DNA from: Gammaproteobacteria bacterium
Lineage (GTDB): Bacteria; Pseudomonadota; Gammaproteobacteria; Pseudomonadales; Azotimanducaceae
Assembly (NCBI GenBank): GCA_030430515.1
Contig: JAUIKX010000182.1
Coordinates: 1-7,136, forward strand
Direction: 5' to 3'
DNA length: 7,136 nucleotides
The first letter of the stretch is position 1. Every line of letters begins with the position of its first letter. Under the pieces are notes generated by a model. The model saw nothing but the letters and a program-made list of their open reading frames with translations. It made no database searches and had not been told where the DNA came from. The position numbers were made by a program, and so were the translations under genes. Shown one piece after another: positions 1 through 6,014 of this stretch.

Positions 1-1056
1 TTCCTGACGGATCTGCTTGATGCGTCCTTCGATGTCAGCCTTCGCACCGTTACCGTCAACCACCGTGGTGTTTTCCTTGGTAGAGGTAATACGCTTGGCG
101 GTACCCAGATCTTCGATGGTCGCGCCTTCCAGGGTCAGGCCTACCTCTTCAGAGATGACCGTGCCGCCGGTGAGGATGGCGATGTCCTGAAGCATGGCCT
201 TACGGCGATCGCCGAAGCCCGGTGCTTTAGCGGCAGCAACTTTGACGATGCCGCGCATGTTGTTGACAACCAGAGTTGCCAGCGCCTCACCTTCGATGTC
301 TTCAGCAATAACCATCAGCGGCTTGCCAGACTTGGCCACGGCCTCGAGGACCGGCAGCAGGTCACGGATGTTGGAGATCTTCTTGTCGCACAGCAGAAGG
401 TACGGATCTTCCAGATCAGCAGACATGGTGTCCTGGTTGTTGATGAAGTAGGGAGACAGGTAGCCACGGTCGAACTGCATGCCTTCGACGATGTCGAGTT
501 CGTTCTCGAGGCCGGAGCCTTCTTCTACCGTGATAACGCCTTCTTTACCCACTTTGTCCATGGCTTCGGCGATGATCTCACCAACCGCGGTGTCGCTGTT
601 GGCGGAAATGGTGCCGACCTGAGCGATGGACTTGGAGTCTTCGCAGGGGGTTGCCAGGCTCTTGATGTGCTCAACAGCGGCAGCAACGGCTTTGTCGATA
701 CCACGCTTGAGGTCCATCGGGTTCATGCCGGCGGCAACCGACTTAAGGCCTTCCTGAAGTACCGCCTGAGCCAGCACTGTAGCGGTCGTGGTGCCGTCAC
801 CGGCCTCATCGGAGGTCTGGCTGGCAACTTCTTTGACCATCTGCGCGCCCATATTCTCGAACTTGTTTTTCAGCTCGATTTCTTTGGCAACAGAAACACC
901 GTCTTTGGTGACCGTCGGCGCACCGAAGGATTTGTCGAGAACCACATTTCGGCCTTTCGGGCCCAGGGTGACTTTAACCGCGTTTGCCAGGGTGTTCACA
1001 CCGTCCAGCATCTCGGAACGCGCGTCGTCCCCAAATTTGACTTCTTTCGCACTCAT
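1..1056 (-). CDS. groEL: Chaperonin GroEL (Hsp60), 3' end beyond window
   Basis: This is the large subunit of the cytoplasmic GroEL/GroES folding chamber, which encloses unfolded proteins and releases them after ATP hydrolysis. The minus strand reads without interruption from ATG 1056 to the window edge, giving the first 352 residues of about 548. The protein begins MSAKEVKFGDDAR. The ATP-site motif GDGTTTAT is present, and D52 and D87 fall at the same positions as the catalytic aspartates of the E. coli protein. The apical-domain segment SPYFINNQDTMS and the return to the intermediate domain near residue 350 are also typical. A ribosome binding site (AGAGGA, 1065-1070) lies 8 bases before the start. 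groES lies 30 bases upstream, so the two genes form the usual operon. The C-terminal equatorial part and the Gly-Met tail lie outside the window. Identification is certain. Confidence 0.98.
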   Translation of the reverse strand, partial: MSAKEVKFGDDARSEMLDGVNTLANAVKVTLGPKGRNVVLDKSFGAPTVTKDGVSVAKEIELKNKFENMGAQMVKEVASQTSDEAGDGTTTATVLAQAVLQEGLKSVAAGMNPMDLKRGIDKAVAAAVEHIKSLATPCEDSKSIAQVGTISANSDTAVGEIIAEAMDKVGKEGVITVEEGSGLENELDIVEGMQFDRGYLSPYFINNQDTMSADLEDPYLLLCDKKISNIRDLLPVLEAVAKSGKPLMVIAEDIEGEALATLVVNNMRGIVKVAAAKAPGFGDRRKAMLQDIAILTGGTVISEEVGLTLEGATIEDLGTAKRITSTKENTTVVDGNGAKADIEGRIKQIRQE

Positions 1057-1064
1057 TTAAGAAT

Positions 1065-1070
1065 TCCTCT
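1065..1070 (-). promoter_or_regulatory. Ribosome binding site of groEL
   Basis: AGAGGA on the minus strand, 8 bases before the groEL ATG. It lies in the 30-base groES-groEL spacer and supports the chosen start. Confidence 0.7.
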
Positions 1071-1086
1071 CGAGTTACGCTTGGAT

Positions 1087-1377
1087 TTAGCCTTCGACGA
1101 CGCCGAAGATTTCGCTTTCGTTGAGGATCAGATACTCCTCACCGTCCAGTTTGATGGTGCTGCCGCCGTACTGGCCGAAGATCACCTTGTCGCCGACTTT
1201 CACGTCAGGCGCGCGGACATCACCATTGTCCAGCACCTTGCCAGTACCAACTGCAAGGACTTCACCCTGCTGGGGCTTCTCGCCAGCAGAGTCAGGCAGC
1301 ACGATGCCGCCAGCGGAGGTCTTTTCTTCCTCCATGCGACGGACGACGACGCGGTCGTGTAACGGTCGAATGTTCAT
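1087..1377 (-). CDS. groES: Co-chaperonin GroES (Hsp10)
   Basis: This is the heptameric lid of the GroEL chamber, in the cytoplasm. It is a complete 96-residue protein, the usual length, starting MNIRPLHDRVVVRR and ending with an IFGVVEG-type tail. The mobile loop is visible around residues 17-32 (EEEKTSAGGIVLPDSA), including the GGIVL stretch that contacts GroEL. The roof loop and the KVIFGQYGG strand follow. I chose ATG 1377 because it gives the family N-terminus; a TTG six codons upstream would add unmatched residues. A GGGAG sequence lies about 11 bases before the ATG. groEL follows 30 bases downstream. Transcription should come from the CIRCE-controlled promoter at 1466-1493. Confidence 0.98.
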   Translation of the reverse strand: MNIRPLHDRVVVRRMEEEKTSAGGIVLPDSAGEKPQQGEVLAVGTGKVLDNGDVRAPDVKVGDKVIFGQYGGSTIKLDGEEYLILNESEIFGVVEG

Positions 1378-1425
1378 GTTCTTTTCGTCTCCCAATAATC
1401 AGGCCGAAACTTAAGTTTTCAGGTG

Positions 1426-1452
1426 TTAGCACTCTGCACACGAGAGTGCTAA
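1426..1452 (-). promoter_or_regulatory. CIRCE operator (HrcA binding site) of groESL
   Basis: A perfect inverted repeat is present: TTAGCACTC, a 9-base spacer, then GAGTGCTAA. It matches the CIRCE consensus at all 18 arm positions. CIRCE is bound by the heat-shock repressor HrcA. The element lies 13 bases downstream of the -10 box, in the expected 5' untranslated region of groES, about 50 bases before the start codon. This is the classical position, where bound HrcA blocks transcription. Being symmetrical it has no inherent strand; it is assigned to the groES side because of the promoter. hrcA itself is not in the window. Confidence 0.96.
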
Positions 1453-1465
1453 CTCAGGGCGGCTA

Positions 1466-1493
1466 ATAATAGGGACGCTTTGGGGAGTTTCAA
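1466..1493 (-). promoter_or_regulatory. groESL promoter, sigma-70 type overlapping a sigma-32-like one
   Basis: On the minus strand a -35 box TTGAAA (1493-1488) and a -10 box TATTAT (1471-1466) are separated by 16 bases. Each matches the sigma-70 consensus at 5 of 6 positions. The same DNA can be read as a heat-shock-like promoter: CTTGAAA, 13 bases, then CCCTATTA, compared with the sigma-32 pattern CTTGAAA and CCCCATNT. The groE operon may therefore be both HrcA-repressed and sigma-32-activated. The sigma-70 reading is the stronger of the two. No start site has been measured. Confidence 0.75.
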
Positions 1494-1556
1494 GAGGAAA
1501 AAGAGAAACAGTTCGCAACTTCAGTGAGACACCACCCCGCTTGCCTGGTGGCTTCC

Positions 1557-1562
1557 TATACT
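1557..1562 (+). promoter_or_regulatory. Possible -10 box of the H-NOX operon
   Basis: TATACT matches the sigma-70 -10 consensus at 5 of 6 positions and lies 28 bases before the first start codon of the plus-strand operon. No good -35 box stands at 16-18 bases upstream, so an activator may be needed or the true promoter may be elsewhere. A short imperfect-context inverted repeat (CCACC at 1532-1536, GGTGG at 1547-1551) lies where the -35 box would be; it could be an operator but is too short to be confident. The remainder of 1453-1590 shows no other clear signal. Confidence 0.3.
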
Positions 1563-1590
1563 CAGATCGAGCTAATTCGCATGCCAGCAG

Positions 1591-3243
1591 ATGTCCAGCA
1601 ACCTTCTTCTCGTCGATGATGAACCCAATGTGCCCCGCGCCATCCGGCGGGCTTTGCGCAGCGAAGGCTACAAATTCCTGATCGCCAATTCCGCCGCCGA
1701 AGCGTTCGACCTGCTTCGCGCGACGCCGGTCGACGTGGTGATCTCGGACCATCGCATGCCCGGTGTCACGGGTTCCGAGTTCCTGAGCGAGGTCAACAAC
1801 CGGTACCCCGACACCGTGCGCCTCATGCTGTCAGGCCAGGCCGACATCGAAGCGGTCATCGACGCGATCAACGAGGGCAGCATCTTCAAGTTCGTCGCCA
1901 AGCCCTGGAAGAACGATCAACTCAAGCAGGTGGTTCGCGAAGCGAGCAACAGGGCTCAGGCACAGCAGGTGGATGAGCACACCGGCTGGCAGACCCACAA
2001 ACTCTTCAAGACGCGACTCAGCGCGCTGCTGGAAGATCAGCCCGCGCGCATCGTCGTCGGTGAGATACGCAACCTCGCCACCGCCTGGGCGCTACTCTCG
2101 AAGGACCAGCGCCGAGCGCTGGCCGACAAAATCGCTCAACGGTGCGCCGCAGCCCTGGGGGAACCGGTCATCGAACTCGCTTCTCTGGATCGCGGCCTGT
2201 TCGCACTGGCTCTGGACATCAGTGAGGGCGATGACCTGATCAACGGCCTGGTGGAAAGGCTTTCGGCACCGATGGTGATCGACGATCAGGCGCTCAGGCT
2301 GCATATTGCCGCCGGCTACGTCGACAGCACCGCGGTGGGTGACAGCACGCCCGGCGCGCTCATCCGCAAAGCCATCGTTGCGCTGACTAATGCTGACATC
2401 GAGGGCACCGGCTACGCGGGTTACCGCCCCAACTCCATGACCAGCCTGAAGCTGAGACAGAGTCTGGAGCACGATCTTTCATCAGCGCTGGCGAGGTCGC
2501 AGTTTTTTCTTCAGCTGCAGCCACAGGTGGACAGCGGAAATCTGCGCATTCGCAGCGCGGAGGCGCTGATCCGGTGGCAGCACCCTGTGCACGGACTCAT
2601 TTCCCCTGCGCAGTTCATCGACATGGCTGAGCGCAACGGGTTCATCAACGACATCGGCGTCTGGGTCATCTGCTCAACGATGCAGCAGCTGGAAACGCTG
2701 GCTGAGCTGGGCATGGGCGACGTACGTTTGAGCTTCAACCTGTCGCCCAGACAGCTCACCGACGGCGGCACCGCGTCGTGGCTCACCGTACTCCGCCAGT
2801 ACGCCATCGAAGAACCTGAGCTCATGAACCAGCTGGAGCTCGAAGTCACGGAGAGCACCGTGATGGACTGCAGCGAGTCAGCAACCCGGGCGCTGGAAGA
2901 GGCCAAAGAGCTGGGCATCCGTATCGCCCTGGATGACTTCGGCACGGGGCATTCTTCGCTGGCGCAGCTCAACGCGCTCCCGCTCGATGTATTGAAGCTC
3001 GATCGCAGCCTGATCCAGGACATCGAGATCAACGAGCGCAGCATGACGCTGCTCAAACATCTGGCGTCAATGGCAAAAGATCTAGGGCTGGAGGTCATCG
3101 CCGAAGGTGTCGAAACCCAGTCACAGGTACAGGTGTGCAAAGACCTGCACTGCGATCTGATCCAGGGCTATGCGTTCTACAAGCCGCTGGATGTTGAAGA
3201 TTTCTACCGAGTGCTGAGAAGTGAACGACATGGCCAGCACTGA
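1591..3243 (+). CDS. HnoB-like response regulator: REC, degenerate GGDEF, EAL phosphodiesterase
   Basis: This 550-residue protein is predicted to hydrolyse cyclic-di-GMP under control of phosphorylation. The N-terminal receiver domain (about 4-120) has acidic pair D9/D10, phospho-acceptor D53, S81 and K104 in a KPW motif. A GGDEF-fold domain follows (about 145-305), but the signature is replaced by DRGLF (200-204), so it should not make cyclic-di-GMP. The C-terminal EAL domain (about 310-540) keeps every expected catalytic residue: E324 of EAL, N383, E418/E421 of LEVTES type, D448/D449 of DDFGTG, K469, E505 and Q525. ATG 1591 is the first in-frame start after the TAA at 1573, but its ribosome binding site is weak. 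The gene is first in the H-NOX operon and overlaps the next gene. The HnoB role is inferred from architecture and from hnoX/hnoK in the same operon. Confidence 0.93.
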   Translation: MSSNLLLVDDEPNVPRAIRRALRSEGYKFLIANSAAEAFDLLRATPVDVVISDHRMPGVTGSEFLSEVNNRYPDTVRLMLSGQADIEAVIDAINEGSIFKFVAKPWKNDQLKQVVREASNRAQAQQVDEHTGWQTHKLFKTRLSALLEDQPARIVVGEIRNLATAWALLSKDQRRALADKIAQRCAAALGEPVIELASLDRGLFALALDISEGDDLINGLVERLSAPMVIDDQALRLHIAAGYVDSTAVGDSTPGALIRKAIVALTNADIEGTGYAGYRPNSMTSLKLRQSLEHDLSSALARSQFFLQLQPQVDSGNLRIRSAEALIRWQHPVHGLISPAQFIDMAERNGFINDIGVWVICSTMQQLETLAELGMGDVRLSFNLSPRQLTDGGTASWLTVLRQYAIEEPELMNQLELEVTESTVMDCSESATRALEEAKELGIRIALDDFGTGHSSLAQLNALPLDVLKLDRSLIQDIEINERSMTLLKHLASMAKDLGLEVIAEGVETQSQVQVCKDLHCDLIQGYAFYKPLDVEDFYRVLRSERHGQH

Positions 3244-4546
3244 TATCGACCCCGAGGGAACGTCAGCTCTGCCTGTGGTGCTCAGCGTGGATGACGAAGC
3301 CAATGTGGTGAAGTCCATCAAACGGACACTACGCAAGGTAGATGCAAAAGTGCTGACCGCCACCTCCGGCGAAGAAGCACTCAGCATTCTGGAACGTGAG
3401 CCCATCGACGTGATCATTTCCGACATGCGCATGCCCGGCATGTCCGGCGCTGAGCTGCTCAGGGAAGCCCGACACGCGCAGCCGAAATGTACAAGGATTC
3501 TCCTCACCGGATACAGCGACGTCGAAGCGACCATGCAGGCGGTGAATGAGGGTGGCATCGCCAGATACCTCAGCAAGCCCTGGAACGACGACGAACTGCG
3601 CGCCATCGTCGAGGACGCCATACGCATGGCCAGCCTCGAACAGGAAAACCAGCAGCTCCAGGCAACGGTCGATGCGCACACGGCGGAGCTCGAGGCGGAA
3701 GTTGCCCGCCGCACGGAGGAGCTCGAAGCGGCCAACGCCATGCTCACCGAAGCCATCGACGATCTCGCCCAGAGCTACGAGACCATGGTGGAGCTTCTCG
3801 CCAACCTGTCAGCCATGCCGAATCCGGAGCCGGAAACCTCCCAGAAGAAGGCCGACCTGGCGCTGGCCATGGCGGAAGACATCAAGATGGATGACGAGGA
3901 GAAACTGACCCTCCGACACGCCGTGCGTCTGCACCGCATCGGCTGGTCAGCGCTGCCATCGAAACTGACCGCGACACCTCGCCGGGAGCAGACGCAAACG
4001 CAGCGGGCACAGTTCGAACAACACCCGCTCTATGCTCAGGCACTGCTGATGAGTGTGCCGAAACTTGCCGGTGTGGCAAAAATTCTGCGGGCTCAGCACG
4101 AGCACTACAACGGCGACGGCTTTCCAGACAGAGCCCGAACAGAAGGCATTCCCATCAGCGCACGGATTCTCGCCATCGCCCGGGACTACTACGATTACCA
4201 GCGCGGCCGGATCGAGGGGACGAAGCTTTCGTCCGGAAATGCCGTAGAAAAGATTCGTGCTGGCTCCGGCAAAGAATACGACCCTGATCTGATCAGAGTG
4301 TTCAGCGCCGTGCTGCCGAAGCTCGAGAAGGTCGAGGCTGCGGTGAGCGAAATATGCGTCCACGCCCGGGCGCTGCAACCTGGAATGACCCTGTCTCGCG
4401 ACCTCACCACGGCCCATGGCGCACTGCTGCTCACAAAGGGTGCCGTACTGGACCAGCACCTCATTGAAAACATCATCAACCTCGAACACCGATCAGATAC
4501 GAACCTGTCGGTGTGTATCCACCAGCAACCGGAACGGAAAAAATGA
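3230..4546 (+). CDS. HnoD-like response regulator: REC, coiled coil, degenerate HD-GYP
   Basis: This protein has 438 residues if it starts at ATG 3230, or 441 from GTG 3221; ATG is preferred for a GAGAAG sequence 8 bases before it. The receiver domain (about 15-130) has D21/D22, phospho-acceptor D65, T93 and K116 in KPW. A long charged coiled coil spans about 135-190. An HD-GYP-like domain follows (about 195-385) with the GYP-type motif as YNGDGFP (293-299). Metal and catalytic positions are lost: HD is H235-R236, the lysine of HDIGK is W, the first histidine of HHE is Q289, and the late ADxxDA motif reads ARDYYDY. Cyclic-di-GMP hydrolysis is therefore unlikely. A small tail domain (about 386-430) has a PGMTLSRDL and GALLLTKG pattern seen behind other HD-type regulators. 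The 5' end overlaps the EAL gene by 14 bases and the 3' end overlaps hnoX as ATGA. In Shewanella, HnoD is a degenerate HD-GYP protein that modulates HnoB; the same role is inferred here. Confidence 0.92.
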   Translation: MASTDIDPEGTSALPVVLSVDDEANVVKSIKRTLRKVDAKVLTATSGEEALSILEREPIDVIISDMRMPGMSGAELLREARHAQPKCTRILLTGYSDVEATMQAVNEGGIARYLSKPWNDDELRAIVEDAIRMASLEQENQQLQATVDAHTAELEAEVARRTEELEAANAMLTEAIDDLAQSYETMVELLANLSAMPNPEPETSQKKADLALAMAEDIKMDDEEKLTLRHAVRLHRIGWSALPSKLTATPRREQTQTQRAQFEQHPLYAQALLMSVPKLAGVAKILRAQHEHYNGDGFPDRARTEGIPISARILAIARDYYDYQRGRIEGTKLSSGNAVEKIRAGSGKEYDPDLIRVFSAVLPKLEKVEAAVSEICVHARALQPGMTLSRDLTTAHGALLLTKGAVLDQHLIENIINLEHRSDTNLSVCIHQQPERKK

Positions 4547-5082
4547 AAGGCATCGTCTTCAATCTTCTCGGCGACATGGTCGAGGAACAGTTCGGGCTCG
4601 AAGCCTGGGACGCCATCCTGGACAAGGCAGGCAGCGACGGCATTTTCGTAGCAACGGAAACCTACAGCGACGAGGCGCTGCTTGCGCTGGTGGCCGCTGG
4701 CTCAGAGATTTCCGGCATAGCCGTGCCGGACCTGGTGCGTGCGTTTGGTCGTTACATGATCCCGAGATTCAGAGAAAGTTACGGTATCTTTTTCGAAGGG
4801 CATCAGGATCTGAAGGCATTTCTGCTCACCGTCGACAGCGTCATACACGTGGAGGTGCGCAAACTCTATCCAGAAGCCGGCCTGCCGGAATTTTCCTACC
4901 AGAACGAATCAGACGATCAGATGACGATGACCTACAGATCTCCACGAAAACTCTGCGACCTGGCCATTGGTCTGATCGAGGGCGCCGCCGCCCACTTCGA
5001 GGAAAAGTGCACCATCAACCACGATGTCTGCATGCACAAAGGTGCCGACCGTTGCGAGCTGCATCTCGGCTTCAACCCATGA
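4543..5082 (+). CDS. hnoX: Haem nitric oxide sensor, H-NOX (HNOB) domain protein
   Basis: This is a 179-residue stand-alone cytoplasmic H-NOX protein that binds haem and senses nitric oxide. Diagnostic residues sit at the standard family positions: proximal haem ligand H102 (in VIHVEVRKLYP), P115, and the haem-carboxylate motif Y131-x-S133-x-R135. C138, H160, C163 and C171 match the structural zinc site known in the Shewanella protein, shifted by one residue. Position 140 is leucine, not the distal tyrosine of oxygen-binding H-NOX proteins, so selectivity for NO over O2 is predicted. ATG 4543 is chosen because the family N-terminus is MKGIVFNLL; an upstream GTG at 4513 would add ten unrelated residues. 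A GGA lies close before the start. The gene overlaps both neighbours as ATGA, indicating translational coupling. The partner is the histidine kinase encoded next. Confidence 0.97.
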   Translation: MKGIVFNLLGDMVEEQFGLEAWDAILDKAGSDGIFVATETYSDEALLALVAAGSEISGIAVPDLVRAFGRYMIPRFRESYGIFFEGHQDLKAFLLTVDSVIHVEVRKLYPEAGLPEFSYQNESDDQMTMTYRSPRKLCDLAIGLIEGAAAHFEEKCTINHDVCMHKGADRCELHLGFNP

Positions 5083-6014
5083 CGACCAGCGTCGATACAC
5101 TCAACCGCGCTCTGGAGCGGGAACGCAAAAGACGGGCACACGCTGAGCAGCTCCTCGAGGAGAAATCCCGGGAGCTTTTTCATTCCTACGAATCTCTCGA
5201 AAAAGCCCACGAGGAGCTGAAGGAAAACCAGAAGAAGCTCGTGCAGTCTGAAAAGATGGCTTCTCTCGGCATACTCTCGGCCGGTATCGCTCATGAAGTG
5301 AACACGCCCATCGGCTTCGTGCTCAGCAATGTCACCACGCTCGGTGAATACACACCGCAGTTTTCCCGGCTGTACGAAGAGCTGAAGAACCTGCTGGAAA
5401 AACTCCCGGACGACGACCGGCAGCGTATCAGCCGGTTTCTGGAAGAAGAGGAAATCGATTTTATCGTCGAAGACACGGGCGATCTGGTGAGCGAAAGCCT
5501 GGAAGGCGTCACTCGCGTTCGAGACATTGTTGCTGGCCTCAAAACTTTCTCCCATGCCGACAACGACAGCATCGAGCCGGTGGATATCAACGATGTGATC
5601 AACAGCACGCTGACGCTTGCACGCAGCGAGATCGAGCGCGCAGGCCAACTCAGCACGGATCTGCAGGACGTACCCGCGCTGATGGGCAACCGTGGCAAGC
5701 TGGGCCAGGTGATCATGAATCTGGTGGTCAACGCCAGCCAGGCGATCTGCGAAGAGAAAGGCGAAATTCTGGTGCGAAGTCGCTGCGTCGACGACGAGGT
5801 GGTCATCGACATCCAGGACAACGGGTGCGGCATGGACGAAGAGACCCAGATGAAACTGTTCACACCCTTTTTCACCACCAAAGAGGTGGGTGAAGGCACC
5901 GGCCTGGGCCTGACCATCACCTTCGGCATCGTCGAAGAGCACAGAGGACGCATTGAGGTGTCGAGCGCTCTGGGCGAAGGCACGACCTTCTCGGTGCACC
6001 TGCCGCTCGGCTAA
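5079..6014 (+). CDS. hnoK: H-NOX-associated soluble histidine kinase HnoK
   Basis: This 311-residue sensor kinase has no transmembrane segment and no sensor domain. Residues 5-58 form a charged coiled coil (ERERKRRAHAEQLLEEKSRELF-type), which leads directly into the dimerisation/phosphotransfer domain with phospho-histidine H72 in AGIAHEVNTP. An insert rich in acidic residues (about 100-135) lies between the H-box helices. The ATPase domain has the N-box with N218 in NLVVNASQAI, G1 box DNGCGM (247-252), F-box FTPFFTTK and G2 box GEGTGLGL (271-278), so it should be catalytically competent. ATG 5079 overlaps the hnoX stop codon as ATGA. In Shewanella and Vibrio, NO-bound H-NOX inhibits the autophosphorylation of the adjacent kinase. 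The two receiver proteins in this operon are the likely phosphate acceptors. The stop codon overlaps that of fxsA on the other strand by 4 bases, leaving no room for an intergenic terminator. Confidence 0.95.
   Translation: MTTSVDTLNRALERERKRRAHAEQLLEEKSRELFHSYESLEKAHEELKENQKKLVQSEKMASLGILSAGIAHEVNTPIGFVLSNVTTLGEYTPQFSRLYEELKNLLEKLPDDDRQRISRFLEEEEIDFIVEDTGDLVSESLEGVTRVRDIVAGLKTFSHADNDSIEPVDINDVINSTLTLARSEIERAGQLSTDLQDVPALMGNRGKLGQVIMNLVVNASQAICEEKGEILVRSRCVDDEVVIDIQDNGCGMDEETQMKLFTPFFTTKEVGEGTGLGLTITFGIVEEHRGRIEVSSALGEGTTFSVHLPLG

Noticed and set aside
667..1362. A 231-codon open frame on the plus strand opposite groES and groEL
   Set aside because: It is the antisense shadow of two unmistakable conserved genes; its translation resembles no protein family and has no ribosome binding site.
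3640..3790. Repeated-looking GAG-CTC-GAG-rich stretch in the second receiver gene
   Set aside because: The similarity comes from heptad codons of a coiled coil (Glu, Leu and Ala rich) and not from true DNA repeats.
4416..5078. A 221-codon upstream extension of the hnoK frame
   Set aside because: It runs through the 3' end of the HD-GYP gene and all of hnoX in another frame with an arginine-rich, low-information translation. The ATGA overlap at 5079 gives the natural start.
4932..5999. A 355-codon open frame on the minus strand opposite hnoK
   Set aside because: It mirrors a kinase with intact H, N, G1, F and G2 boxes; long antisense frames are expected in GC-rich codon usage.
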